Shown: positions 1-8,471 of the stretch, piece by piece
Layout: each line of letters begins with the position of its first letter
How positions within the stretch are numbered: the first letter of the stretch is position 1
From: Mangrovibacter yixingensis
Lineage (GTDB): Bacteria; Pseudomonadota; Gammaproteobacteria; Enterobacterales; Enterobacteriaceae
DNA length: 64,000 nt
Assembly: GCF_020523985.1 (NCBI RefSeq)
Contig: NZ_JAIVKM010000001.1
Coordinates: 2,229,879-2,293,878, forward strand
Direction: 5' to 3'
Program-made: the position numbers and the translations under genes
The notes under the pieces: model-generated
What the model saw: the letters and a program-made list of their open reading frames with translations, nothing else
Told to the model about the DNA's origin: nothing
The model's database searches: none

Positions 1-551
1 GCCAGACCGTCAACAGCCGGGATCTTTTCACCATTAACCCGTACCTGGCCTTCGCCAATCAGCATCAGAGATAAATGCGCCAGCGGTGCCAGGTCGCCAG
101 AAGCGCCAACCGAGCCTTTTTCCGGAATGCAGGGCATAACACCGGTATTAAACAAGGCAACCAGTGCGTCGATAATCTCCGGGCGAATACCAGAATGGCC
201 GCGCGAGAGGCTCAGAACCTTGGTTGCCATAACCAGCCGGACAACGTTATCCGGTAAATCACTGCCCACCCCAACACTGTGAGATAACACCAGGTTGCGT
301 TGCAATTCAGCAAGGCGGTCAGCCGGAATCCGGGTTTGCGCCAGTTTGCCAAACCCGGTGTTAATGCCGTAAACCACCTCACCGGTATCAACAATATCCA
401 GTACCCGTTGTTGTGCAGCCTCAATACTGGCACGGGCCTCTTCAGCCAACGCCAGCTGTACATTACCCTGGTAAATTTGGCGTAATTCCACCAGCCCAAT
501 ATGGCCGGGATGAAGTTCACAACGGGTTAAGTGTGGGGTAGTTGCAGCCAT
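1..551 (-). CDS. hutH: Histidine ammonia-lyase, N-terminal part (cut by window edge)
   Basis: HutH removes ammonia from L-histidine to give urocanate, the first step of histidine degradation, in the cytoplasm. The reverse strand reads from an ATG at 551 to the window edge, giving about 183 residues, roughly the first third of a protein of about 510 aa. Visible family marks are YGINTGFGKL near residue 53 and GSVGASGDLAPLAH near residues 140-153; the Ala-Ser-Gly inside the latter cyclises into the MIO electrophile. A HutC-like operator (560-573) lies just upstream. It follows the 680-3338 ABC transporter genes on the same strand, 128 bp after the ATPase stop. Identity is secure; only the 3' end is missing. 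Confidence 0.95.
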   Translation of the reverse strand, partial: MAATTPHLTRCELHPGHIGLVELRQIYQGNVQLALAEEARASIEAAQQRVLDIVDTGEVVYGINTGFGKLAQTRIPADRLAELQRNLVLSHSVGVGSDLPDNVVRLVMATKVLSLSRGHSGIRPEIIDALVALFNTGVMPCIPEKGSVGASGDLAPLAHLSLMLIGEGQVRVNGEKIPAVDGL

Positions 552-559
552 AGTCTATT

Positions 560-573
560 CCTGTATATACAAG
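560..573. promoter_or_regulatory. HutC-like operator upstream of hutH
   Basis: The 14-mer CCTGTATATACAAG differs by one base from the perfect palindrome CTTGTATATACAAG. It sits 9 bp upstream of the hutH start. HutC, a GntR/UTRA repressor that responds to urocanate, is known to bind CTTGT-N4-ACAAG-like sites. A matching site lies upstream of the ABC transporter operon at 3448-3461. No hutC gene is in the window. Confidence 0.65.
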
Positions 574-679
574 TGTAGCGAAAAAAAATCTGTTAGTTAA
601 AACGCCTTGCGAGCACCTGCTCTCATGGCTTCATATGGCACTGGCCGCAGCATCATAAAGGTGAGCCAGTGCAACTTAG

Positions 680-1459
680 TTAGTGTGCCAGCATGGTTTC
701 TGCCCGGATTTCTTCAGTAACCCGAGCCTTAAGAGCCATAAACTCTGGCGATGTTTTCAGCCGGTAATCCCGTGGATGTGGGAAATCAACCGGTACTTCC
801 GTCTTGATTCGGCCTGGGCGGGCACTGAAGATAGCTACTTTATTTGCCATAAAGATGGCTTCGTCAATATCGTGCGTCACAAAGAGTACTGTTTTGCGCG
901 ATGCCTCCCAAATTGATAACAACAGCTCTTGCATCATGACCCGTGTTTGGTTATCTAGCGCGCCGAAGGGTTCATCCATCAGTAGCACTTTCGGGTCGTT
1001 CGCCAGTGCGCGGGCAATCGCCGTGCGTTGTTGCATACCGCCGGAAAGCTGGCGCGGGAAGTGTTGCTCAAACCCACGTAACCCGACTTTATGAATGAAA
1101 TAGTCACTGCGGGCTTTCTGTTCTGCTTTAGCGATTCCCCGCTCCTGCAAACCGAAGCGAATATTTTGTTCCACCGTCAGCCAGGGAAACAGTGTATAGC
1201 TTTGAAAGACCATACCCCGGTCTGCCCCTGGGCCTTCAACTCGCTCACCATCCAGCCACACTTCGCCGCTTGTGGGCGTATCCAGCCCGGCGACAATGCG
1301 CAGCAAAGTCGATTTACCACACCCGGACGGGCCAAGAATGGTAATAAAATCGTTTTCATTCACCTGGTAATCTACCGGCAACAGCGCCTGAGTTTGTTCC
1401 CCGTTAGGCCCCTGGAATACCCGCTCCACCTGGCGAATGCTGAGTTTGGGATAATGCAT
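680..1459 (-). CDS. NitT/TauT-type ABC transporter ATP-binding protein (Hut-linked)
   Basis: This is the cytoplasmic ATPase of an importer. Walker A GPSGCGKST lies near residue 43, the signature LSGGMQQRTAIARAL near 140, Walker [12 protein letters not shown] follows, and a switch His is in VTHDIDEA. At 259 aa it is a normal length for the SsuB/TauB group. An upstream GTG (1474) is possible, but the ATG at 1459 overlaps the permease stop as TAATG and has GGAG 9 nt upstream, so it is preferred. Order is binding protein, permease, ATPase on one strand, with hutH next. The HutC-like operators suggest histidine, urocanate or a related imidazole as substrate; this is inferred. Confidence 0.88.
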   Translation of the reverse strand: MHYPKLSIRQVERVFQGPNGEQTQALLPVDYQVNENDFITILGPSGCGKSTLLRIVAGLDTPTSGEVWLDGERVEGPGADRGMVFQSYTLFPWLTVEQNIRFGLQERGIAKAEQKARSDYFIHKVGLRGFEQHFPRQLSGGMQQRTAIARALANDPKVLLMDEPFGALDNQTRVMMQELLLSIWEASRKTVLFVTHDIDEAIFMANKVAIFSARPGRIKTEVPVDFPHPRDYRLKTSPEFMALKARVTEEIRAETMLAH

Positions 1460-2340
1460 TACAGTGAACTCCACATAAACAGGCGGCGGTTAACCGCTTT
1501 AAACACCAGATCAGACAGCAAACCAATCACCCCGATAACAATAATCCCGAAGATCATTTGCCCGGTATTAAGCAATGCCTGGCTGTCTACAATCATGTGG
1601 CCTATCCCACTCGATGAACCAATCAATTCAGCTACGATGACATAGGTCCACGCCCAGCCAAGCACCAGGCGCAATAACTCGGCAATTTCGGGCGCGGCGC
1701 CCGGAATTATCACCCGGCGTACCACACTCTTATTCGTGGCCCCCAGGGTATACGCCGCTTCAACCAGGTCACGGCGGGCTGCACCTACAGTAACGGCCAC
1801 CATCAGGGTTATCTGGAAAAATGACCCAATAAAAATGACCAATACTTTTTGTAACTCCCCAACCCCGGCCCACAGAATCAGCAGTGGAACAAAGGCCGAT
1901 GCGGGCAGGTAACGGCAAAAGGAAATAAACGGTTCGAAGAACGCTTCAACCATCTTCCAGGAACCCATCATTATGCCCAGAGGAACACCCAGGGCTGCCG
2001 CCAGGATAAAGCCTGCCAATACCCGGAAAATAGTCATGCCTACATCACCGGCAAAACCATAATCCCGAAACAGGTAGAACCCTTCTTCCAGCATAGTGGC
2101 TGGGTTGGCAAGGAATGTCGGCGAAATCAGGCCAGTAAACGTCGCCAATGCCCACACGGCAAAAAAGAGAATAAAAAAGCAAATACCCAACAAGATACGG
2201 TGGCGAAGATTCACCGGGCGCAACGGCACCATTAATGGGTTATGCCACACCTTTTTACTGGCCGGCAACGGAGCCGGCTCAGCAAAATGCGATGTGCTAT
2301 TAACGTTAGTTTCTGCGACCTGGCTTGCAGGACTTGTCAT
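1459..2340 (-). CDS. NitT/TauT-type ABC transporter permease (Hut-linked)
   Basis: An inner-membrane permease of the BPD_transp_1 family with about six hydrophobic segments. The first is near residues 47-70, after a polar N-terminal tail, and the EAA loop reads EAAYTLGATNKSVVRRVIIPGAAPEI. The chosen ATG at 2340 has AAGGA seven bases upstream. An in-frame ATG at 2355 overlaps the binding-protein stop as TAATG and would add five residues (MKDRD). The 3' end overlaps the ATPase start, so the three genes are translationally coupled. Length, about 293 aa, is slightly above the TauC/SsuC norm because of the polar N-terminal tail. Confidence 0.87.
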   Translation of the reverse strand: MTSPASQVAETNVNSTSHFAEPAPLPASKKVWHNPLMVPLRPVNLRHRILLGICFFILFFAVWALATFTGLISPTFLANPATMLEEGFYLFRDYGFAGDVGMTIFRVLAGFILAAALGVPLGIMMGSWKMVEAFFEPFISFCRYLPASAFVPLLILWAGVGELQKVLVIFIGSFFQITLMVAVTVGAARRDLVEAAYTLGATNKSVVRRVIIPGAAPEIAELLRLVLGWAWTYVIVAELIGSSSGIGHMIVDSQALLNTGQMIFGIIVIGVIGLLSDLVFKAVNRRLFMWSSL

Positions 2341-2354
2341 ATCACGATCCTTCA

Positions 2355-3338
2355 TTACTTGTTCACATACTGCGCATCGTACAGTGTGCTGATATCCGGC
2401 GTTTTACGCAGGATTTTCATTTCGGTCAGCAGGTGAGCGGCTTCATTACTGAAGGTGGTAATCTCGCCACTAAAGAATTTTTTATTTGCCGCACGGTCTT
2501 GCCAACGCAAGTAACTGGCTTCCTCGGCGAACTGTTTACCGGTTTCTTTTACTGCCGCACCCATAATTTCATTCGCTTTTTCCGGATCTTTTTTGATCAT
2601 ATCCAGCGCATCAAAATAGCTGTCTACCAGACCCTGAGCCGCTTTCGGGTTGTCTTTCAACCAATCTGGCGTACAACCTAACGTGTCCATCACAACCGGG
2701 TAATCAAGCGTAGTGGCAAGGATCTTGCCCTTTTCCGGGTTCTGGCGGATTGAGGATAAATAGGGCTCATAACTGACTGCGGCATCGTTCTGACCAGCAA
2801 TAAAAGCACGAGCAGCTGCATCCGGGCCAAGTGTTGCCAGTTTGACATCTTTCATGCTCATGCCATTTTTATCGAGGATCCATGCCAGCAGGAAGTAAGA
2901 CGATGTCCCTGGCGCATCCACACTGATGGTTTTGCCCTTAAGATCAGTGATTTTAGTGATACCGTTACGCACGGCGATACCGTCCGCCCCGTAGGATTTA
3001 TCTAACTGGACAATTTGCTTAATCGGTACGCCGCTGGCGTTCCAGGTCAGGTAGGTTTCCACAGTGGTCGCAGCGCATTGCAGTGAACCGGAAGCAATAG
3101 CCAGATGGCGGGATTGCTGTGGCACCATTTTCAGTGTCACATCCAGGCCATGCTTTTTAAAAATGCCAGTTTTCTGTGCCAGAGTCAGTGGTGCAAACCC
3201 TGTCCAGCCAGAAATACCAATGACGACGGGCGTATCGGCAGCCTGTGCAAGACCACCAGTAACTGCACTGATTGCCAGTGCCACGCCACACACAGACAAG
3301 ACGCGCTTCAATCTGTTTTTTGCATTTTTTTTGTTCAT
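2355..3338 (-). CDS. NMT1/TauA-like periplasmic substrate-binding protein (Hut-linked)
   Basis: A periplasmic ligand-binding protein with a positively charged N-terminus, hydrophobic core and a cleavable signal peptide ending near AQAA (about residue 34). The mature part begins with a beta-strand VVIGISGWTGFAPL and has TLAQKTGIFKKHGLDV, typical of the SsuA/TauA/NMT1 fold. The start at 3338 has CAGGAG upstream; a longer frame to 3386 lacks an SD. A perfect-arm HutC-type operator lies 110 bp upstream. NMT1-type binding proteins usually carry sulfonates, nitrate or thiamine precursors, and the known HutXWV importers use another fold, so a hut-regulated member is unusual. The ligand is not proven. 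Confidence 0.85.
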   Translation of the reverse strand: MNKKNAKNRLKRVLSVCGVALAISAVTGGLAQAADTPVVIGISGWTGFAPLTLAQKTGIFKKHGLDVTLKMVPQQSRHLAIASGSLQCAATTVETYLTWNASGVPIKQIVQLDKSYGADGIAVRNGITKITDLKGKTISVDAPGTSSYFLLAWILDKNGMSMKDVKLATLGPDAAARAFIAGQNDAAVSYEPYLSSIRQNPEKGKILATTLDYPVVMDTLGCTPDWLKDNPKAAQGLVDSYFDALDMIKKDPEKANEIMGAAVKETGKQFAEEASYLRWQDRAANKKFFSGEITTFSNEAAHLLTEMKILRKTPDISTLYDAQYVNK

Positions 3339-3447
3339 CGACCACTCCTGAAAAAGCAACCTGTTAATGGAAAGTGATAACCCCAAATGCTGTGCTGAAC
3401 GCCCAATACTACTACCTGGAAATGCGATAAAGGCGGACGCGTATAGT

Positions 3448-3461
3448 CTTGTCTATACAAG
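3448..3461. promoter_or_regulatory. HutC-like operator upstream of the ABC transporter operon
   Basis: CTTGTCTATACAAG has perfect CTTGT/ACAAG arms around four central bases and closely matches the site before hutH (560-573). It lies about 110 bp upstream of the binding-protein start, where the promoter is expected. The shared operator is the main reason to place this transporter in the histidine-utilisation regulon. Confidence 0.65.
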
Positions 3462-3579
3462 CAACAGTCACAAAGTTGCAATGCCTGTGCCAGCTTTATT
3501 TAAACCCGGAACAGTGGGGATAACAGGCAGGAGAGAGGAAAAGGTGTGCATAACAACAGGGCGAACGCCCCAATACAGT

Positions 3580-3607
3580 GCATGCCCTGCGCACAAGCGG
3601 GGCATGC
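3580..3607 (-). terminator. Hairpin downstream of chemoreceptor gene
   Basis: Arms GCATGCCC and GGGCATGC (8 bp) flank a 12-nt loop, starting 16 bp past the stop of the 3624-5270 gene. There is no clear T-run on the reverse strand, so it may be a weak terminator or only an RNA-stabilising hairpin. Confidence 0.35.
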
Positions 3608-3623
3608 GCTAACCAGAGTTTTA

Positions 3624-5270
3624 TCAGGCCGGTCGGCTTTCCAGGGCCGGTAACGCATTCTCACCATAGTTATTCGATGAGCCACTGGATTTCAGCGTAA
3701 AGCTGTTAACGCTTTCCAGTAAAGCGGCAGCGTGGTGATGGAGCTGGCTGGCGGCTTCACTGGATTGCTGAGACAACGTGGCATTTTGTTGCGTAGCTGA
3801 ATCCATATGCGTAACAGCGAGGCTCACCTGCTCAATACCCGCACTTTGCTGGTTACAGGCAACAGAGATAGTTTCCACCAGTTGTGATACCTGGCGAATG
3901 TTATTCAACATCTGTTTCATCGCCACCCCTGCTTCCCCGGCAAGGTCGTTGCCTTGGGCAATGCGGCTGGAAGTGCGGCTTATCAGAGTATTAATCTCTT
4001 TCGCAGCATTAGACGAACGCTGTGCCAGCGCCCGCACTTCACTGGCAACAACCGCAAAGCCTCGCCCTTCAGTACCTGCTCTTGCGGCTTCAACAGCGGC
4101 GTTAAGCGCCAATATATTGGTCTGGAACGCAATACTCTCAATCACCGTCACGATACTGTTTATTTCTGTAGAGAAGCGGTTGATATCGCCCATGGCCTCG
4201 ACCAGGCGTTCCACTGAGTGGTTACCGTCCAGGGCCATGGCATCGGTATTCTGGCTCAGTTTATTCGCCTCTGCCGCGTTGTCAGCGGTATGTTTCACGG
4301 CGGAGGTCACCTCTTCCATCGATGCCGCCGTTTCAATCAACGCACTGGCCTGTGCTTCATTGCGGGTAGACAGCGCCTGGCTACCATCAGCAATACTGGC
4401 AGATGCACCAGCTATATTTTCCGCACCATCAATCACTTCACTCACAATACGCGCCAGGCTGTTGTTCATGGTTTGCAGAGCGGCCATCAGCCCGGCTATT
4501 TCATCTTTGCCGGACACTTCTATATTGGCTCTCAGGTCACCGGAAGCGACCTGGCGCGCAACCTGTACCGCCTGAGCGACAGGCCGAGTAATACTGCGGA
4601 TAATCAGCCAGGTCACCACACCACCCGTTAGCACTGCCAGCACGATTACCAGAGCAATAATGGTCTGGATTTGTTGGTAATGGCGGGTGTTCTCTGCATT
4701 AATTTCCTGGTGCAGCATTTTGGCATGTTGCAAGGTTTTCTCGACCACGCCGTCAATCATTTTGGTAGGGGCACGGTCAATACCGCGTACTTGTTTATCG
4801 ACCCTGGCAGGGCTGTTTATGTCAGCAGTATCGTATGATTCCAGGGCACTGAGGTATTGGCGCAGTAACTGCGAGTGCGCTTCACGGGCCGCCAACACAT
4901 CCTGGTTACTCATACCCAAGGCGGGTAATTGCTTGCTTAAGGTATTCAGCAACGCCTGGGTTTTGTCATTCTGAGCCAGAAATGCCGCTTTGTATTTGGT
5001 GAACAAGTCTGCCTCCTGAACACCGCGCAGTAAGGTGTCCTTCCACTCCTGTACCTGTATTTTGAATTGCACCTGGGCATTACGTGCAGTATCAATTGAT
5101 TGTTCAATCAGCATTTCACGGGCAATAAATTTTTGGCTGCTCTTGGTCCAGTGGTAATTCACATAGCCGCCGATTGCGCCAGCGCACAATGTCAGTACCA
5201 ATAGCAGAACAGATAACAGCCATAAACGTGGCCCAATACGAAATTGATTTAATCTCAGTGCAGAAAGCAT
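3624..5270 (-). CDS. Methyl-accepting chemotaxis protein (Tsr/Tar class membrane receptor)
   Basis: A transmembrane chemoreceptor feeding the CheA/CheW pathway. Layout over 548 aa: TM1 about 12-35, a periplasmic four-helix ligand domain to about 200, TM2 (IIALVIVLAVLTGGVVTWLI), a HAMP domain, then the long signalling hairpin with the conserved tip [20 protein letters not shown] and [18 protein letters not shown]. The ATG at 5270 has AAGGA eight bases upstream; an upstream TTG frame is rejected. The C-terminus lacks an NWETF-like CheR/CheB tether, so adaptation probably depends on other receptors. A sigma-28-like promoter is at 5304-5330. It sits next to the Hut-linked transporter, but its ligand cannot be read from sequence. 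Confidence 0.93.
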   Translation of the reverse strand: MLSALRLNQFRIGPRLWLLSVLLLVLTLCAGAIGGYVNYHWTKSSQKFIAREMLIEQSIDTARNAQVQFKIQVQEWKDTLLRGVQEADLFTKYKAAFLAQNDKTQALLNTLSKQLPALGMSNQDVLAAREAHSQLLRQYLSALESYDTADINSPARVDKQVRGIDRAPTKMIDGVVEKTLQHAKMLHQEINAENTRHYQQIQTIIALVIVLAVLTGGVVTWLIIRSITRPVAQAVQVARQVASGDLRANIEVSGKDEIAGLMAALQTMNNSLARIVSEVIDGAENIAGASASIADGSQALSTRNEAQASALIETAASMEEVTSAVKHTADNAAEANKLSQNTDAMALDGNHSVERLVEAMGDINRFSTEINSIVTVIESIAFQTNILALNAAVEAARAGTEGRGFAVVASEVRALAQRSSNAAKEINTLISRTSSRIAQGNDLAGEAGVAMKQMLNNIRQVSQLVETISVACNQQSAGIEQVSLAVTHMDSATQQNATLSQQSSEAASQLHHHAAALLESVNSFTLKSSGSSNNYGENALPALESRPA

Positions 5271-5303
5271 AACGGTGTTCCTTAACGACAATACCTGCCA
5301 GTG

Positions 5304-5330
5304 TTATCGTCCTTTCTGCTTATTTCTTCA
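5304..5330 (-). promoter_or_regulatory. Sigma-28 (FliA)-type promoter for the chemoreceptor
   Basis: On the reverse strand TGAA, a 15-base spacer and GACGATAA match the FliA consensus TAAA-N15-GCCGATAA with one mismatch in each element. It predicts a 5' leader of about 25 nt before the ATG at 5270, as expected for a late flagellar/chemotaxis gene. Confidence 0.5.
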
Positions 5331-5476
5331 CCACTAAATCGGTTCAGAGATAAAAGGGTGACCCCCTTCCCATTAATATTTCACTTTCATGTCACCGTAT
5401 GGTTATTTAAAGGCGGAATACAAAACTGCCAGACTGGCAAAATCACCAACGCTCATCAACACGTTGGCAGGCTTCA

Positions 5477-5653
5477 TTACCCACCAATACGCGGGCACTG
5501 TGAAGGCAAGAATTCAAGGCCACAATGCGGGCATTTCAACAGGGTATTTTTACGGAGTTTAGCTGCGCGTTGGTTAGCTATATGAGCGCATTTTGGGCAT
5601 TTTACGGGGACTGGACGTTCACCAAAATGGCGCAGACCACTGGTATATGACAT
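5477..5653 (-). CDS. Small zinc-ribbon protein (YnfU/YmcF-like)
   Basis: A 58-aa basic protein with two knuckles, CPKC (about residue 18) and CPHC (about 39), spaced as a zinc ribbon. The ATG at 5653 is preceded by GGAGGT at good spacing, which rejects the 14-residue longer frame. The segment between the knuckles, LRKNTLLKCPHCG, recalls the small enterobacterial YnfU/YmcF zinc-binding proteins, some of them linked to cold-shock genes; that comparison is from memory. No partner gene is evident: it stands alone between the chemoreceptor and an ABC operon. Probably cytoplasmic; function unknown. Confidence 0.7.
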   Translation of the reverse strand: MSYTSGLRHFGERPVPVKCPKCAHIANQRAAKLRKNTLLKCPHCGLEFLPSQCPRIGG

Positions 5654-5832
5654 ATGCGAACACCTCCGGGGTATTGAACGGCTAAGCAATAGCAACCCGT
5701 TTGTTCTGCTTATTTTTCACCCAAAGAATAAACCCGCACAAAATGAATGGCAATAACCTGTTTATGGCTCAACTTTCTGCTTAATACGGGGATTACCTGC
5801 ACACAAAGTCTGTGCAGGCTTTAACCGGTGAG

Positions 5833-6825
5833 TTACGCAACATCCCGCAACGTACTAAGATCCAGTGTGATAGCAACCTGTTGCCCGTCAGACAATAAGT
5901 CCGCGATACTACGGTTAAGCACATCCACACGTAATTCAACCCCCTGCGCGACAACCCGGTAACGCACCACGTTCCCCAGTAAGCTGCGGTCAAGAATGGT
6001 GGCTGGAATACCCTGGCCTGGAGCACAAATGGTGATGGATTCTGGGCGTAACGCACACTGCCCGTTGTGTTCAATACCGCTCAAACGCGCCATATCCTGA
6101 GCACTGAGTACGTTATAGTTACCAATAAAATTCGCGGCGAATAGATCGGCAGGTTCGGTGTACAGGGTTTCGGCACTGCCATTCTGAATGATATTGCCCT
6201 GGTTCATCAGGATAATCCGGTCAGACAGTGTCAGCGCTTCCTCCTGATCGTGGGTGACAAACAGTGTAGTCAGGCGCAACTCCTGCTGAATACGCCGGAT
6301 TTGTTCACGTAAATGGCGGCGAATACGGGCATCCAGCGCAGAAAGTGGTTCATCCAGCAACAGTAAACGTGGGCGGGTAACCAGTGAACGGGCCAGGGCA
6401 ACACGCTGGCACTGCCCACCAGACAACTGGTGTGGGAAACGGTGGCTGTATGCCGACAACTCCACCAGCTCCAACACTTCACTGGTGCGCTGCTCAATTT
6501 CACTGGCCGGGAGTTTTTGCATCCGCAGGCCAAAGGCAACGTTCTTTTTCACCGTCATATTCGGGAACAGCGCATAGCTCTGGAACACCATGCCTATGGC
6601 GCGTTTTTGCGGTGCAAGCGGCACAATATTTTGCCCGGCAATCTCTACGCTGCCACTGTCCGGGTCTGTCAGCCCGGCAATACAGCGCAACAACGTTGAT
6701 TTACCGCAGCCACTGGGGCCAAGTAAGGTAACGAATTCGCCTTCATCCGCACTGAAATCAATATTTTCAAATACCCGGGTTGGGCCATAGTGTTTATTGA
6801 GTTGTGAAACTTTTAAATAAGACAT
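5833..6825 (-). CDS. ABC transporter ATP-binding protein with TOBE domain (possible organophosphorus importer)
   Basis: An ATPase of the PotA/FbpC/PhnT group: Walker A GPSGCGKST near residue 37, Q-loop VFQSYALFPNMTV, signature LSGGQCQRVALARSL, Walker B LLLLDEPLSALD, switch THDQEEALTL, and a C-terminal TOBE-like regulatory domain from about residue 230. The fourth signature position reads Cys (LSGGQCQR) where Gln is usual; this is likely tolerated. It is the last gene of a five-gene unit (binding protein, hydrolase, two permeases, ATPase) with gaps of no more than 17 bp. The substrate is inferred from the embedded hydrolase rather than from this protein. Confidence 0.9.
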   Translation of the reverse strand: MSYLKVSQLNKHYGPTRVFENIDFSADEGEFVTLLGPSGCGKSTLLRCIAGLTDPDSGSVEIAGQNIVPLAPQKRAIGMVFQSYALFPNMTVKKNVAFGLRMQKLPASEIEQRTSEVLELVELSAYSHRFPHQLSGGQCQRVALARSLVTRPRLLLLDEPLSALDARIRRHLREQIRRIQQELRLTTLFVTHDQEEALTLSDRIILMNQGNIIQNGSAETLYTEPADLFAANFIGNYNVLSAQDMARLSGIEHNGQCALRPESITICAPGQGIPATILDRSLLGNVVRYRVVAQGVELRVDVLNRSIADLLSDGQQVAITLDLSTLRDVA

Positions 6826-6831
6826 AAGCCC

Positions 6832-7611
6832 TCACTTACGATTCAGTGCACTGGCAAGCCAGGTAATCAGCAGAACAACACAGAAATAAGAAATCACCAG
6901 CGCACTGGTAAAGTGACCGCTGCCGTTACGCATGTTATAGAGATAGACCTGCAACGTTTCGTAGCGCGTGCCCACCAGGATATTGGCAAACACAAATTCC
7001 CCAATCAGAAACGAAAACGAGAGCAATACGGCAACCATTGCCCCTTTACGCAAGTTTGGTAGCACCACCAAAAACGCCGCCTGGAATGTGCTGGCACCCA
7101 GCAGGTTTGCCGCGCTCACCAGTTCTTTAATATTCACAGCCTGCATATTGTTGCTGATGGCCCGCCAGATAAACGGCAGAGTTATGGTGAAATAACAGGC
7201 AATGAGTATCCAGGGCGTTCCTGTCAGCACCACAGGGCCTGATGCGTACAACTGCAACAACCCAACTGAAGACACCACCGGCGGGATAGCAAAAGGCAGT
7301 AAAATCAGCACGTTCATAATGCTGCCCAGGAATGGGAAGTACCAGGCAATCACAAACATTACGGGCAGAACCAGCACAAAAGAAAACACCAACGCACCAA
7401 AACAGATGATCAGTGAACGGCCCAGTGCCGCCAGGAAACGTGGGTCGTGCCACAAATGGGAAAACCACTCAATCGTCAGCCCATCTGGCAAAATTGTGGC
7501 ACCCCATTCGGTTGCCAGCGCATATAACAACGTTGCCAACAATGGGACAACAAGAATCAGTAATAACAAACTAATCACGACACGGTGATATACATATTCA
7601 CTTTTCGACAT
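6832..7611 (-). CDS. ABC transporter permease, second subunit (PotC/PhnV-like)
   Basis: A membrane permease of 259 aa with about six hydrophobic segments, the first at residues 10-32. It has the EAA-type loop LVSAANLLGASTFQAAFLVVLPNLRKG that contacts the ATPase. The ATG at 7611 has AAGGAG eight bases upstream; the frame continues to 7665 but lacks an SD there. It begins 17 bp after the stop of the other permease gene and ends 7 bp before the ATPase gene. Confidence 0.88.
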   Translation of the reverse strand: MSKSEYVYHRVVISLLLLILVVPLLATLLYALATEWGATILPDGLTIEWFSHLWHDPRFLAALGRSLIICFGALVFSFVLVLPVMFVIAWYFPFLGSIMNVLILLPFAIPPVVSSVGLLQLYASGPVVLTGTPWILIACYFTITLPFIWRAISNNMQAVNIKELVSAANLLGASTFQAAFLVVLPNLRKGAMVAVLLSFSFLIGEFVFANILVGTRYETLQVYLYNMRNGSGHFTSALVISYFCVVLLITWLASALNRK

Positions 7612-7628
7612 GGGTACCGCTCCTTGAC

Positions 7629-8471
7629 TCAGCGCGCATTCAGGTAACTGCGGCGCTGGATCCACTGCTGAATAACAGTAATCGCCGACATCAATACAAC
7701 CAGTAACATGGCCAGTGCACTACCCATATTGGGATCAAGAGATATATCCCCGGACACCAGTGCTGCAATACGCACCGGAACCACGTTGAAATTGCCAGAA
7801 GTGAGTGCGTAAATGGTGGCATAAGCACCCAGTGCATTTGCCAGTAAAATAACAAATGTGCCAATCAGCGCGGGGGACAACACTGGCAGCCCGATATGCA
7901 GCCAATAGCGTATGCGGCTGGCACCCAGCAGCGCGCTGGCCTCTTCCCAGTCTTTTTTCAGCCCATCAAACGCGGGGAACAACAGCAATAAGCCAAGCGG
8001 GATTTGGAACCAGGTGTACACCAGAATCATGCCGTCAATGGAATAAAGCCGGAAATCACCAAGCAAACCATATTTGCGCATCAACAATGTGATACAGCCG
8101 TTTAGCCCCAATAAAATAATGAAGGCGAACGCCAGTGGTACGCCGGCAAAATTGCTGGTCATATTGGTGAATGACATAATAATGCGCTGTAACTTGCCAT
8201 TACCGATTTGATGCAGAGAATAGCCGCCAATCAGCGCAATTATTAACCCATAAAGACTTGATAATATAGAAATTTTCAATGAACTGGTGATAGCTTGCTG
8301 GTAAAAGGGGGAAGTCAGAATATCCTGGTAATTCCCCAGCCCCCATGCTTCCATGCTGTCGCTCCAGAAACTGTTCACCACTATCCAGATAAGCGGTGCA
8401 ATCTGGAAGGCAAGATAAAACAGTGTAAAAGGCAACAGGCATAGCACCGCCAGCCACTTTCCTTTCATCAT
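7629..8471 (-). CDS. ABC transporter permease, first subunit (PotB/PhnU-like)
   Basis: A 280-aa inner-membrane permease with a hydrophobic N-terminal helix (residues 5-27) and further helices, ending in a BPD_transp_1 domain. The coupling loop is EASALLGASRIRYWLHIGLP. The ATG at 8471 overlaps the stop of the hydrolase gene as TAATG and has AGGAG eight bases upstream, so translation is coupled. It pairs with the 6832-7611 permease as a heterodimeric pore. Confidence 0.88.
   Translation of the reverse strand: MMKGKWLAVLCLLPFTLFYLAFQIAPLIWIVVNSFWSDSMEAWGLGNYQDILTSPFYQQAITSSLKISILSSLYGLIIALIGGYSLHQIGNGKLQRIIMSFTNMTSNFAGVPLAFAFIILLGLNGCITLLMRKYGLLGDFRLYSIDGMILVYTWFQIPLGLLLLFPAFDGLKKDWEEASALLGASRIRYWLHIGLPVLSPALIGTFVILLANALGAYATIYALTSGNFNVVPVRIAALVSGDISLDPNMGSALAMLLVVLMSAITVIQQWIQRRSYLNAR

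Noticed and set aside
680..3338. Calling the first ABC system a taurine or sulfonate transporter
   Set aside because: The fold fits, but no sulfonate genes are near and the operators point to histidine utilisation.
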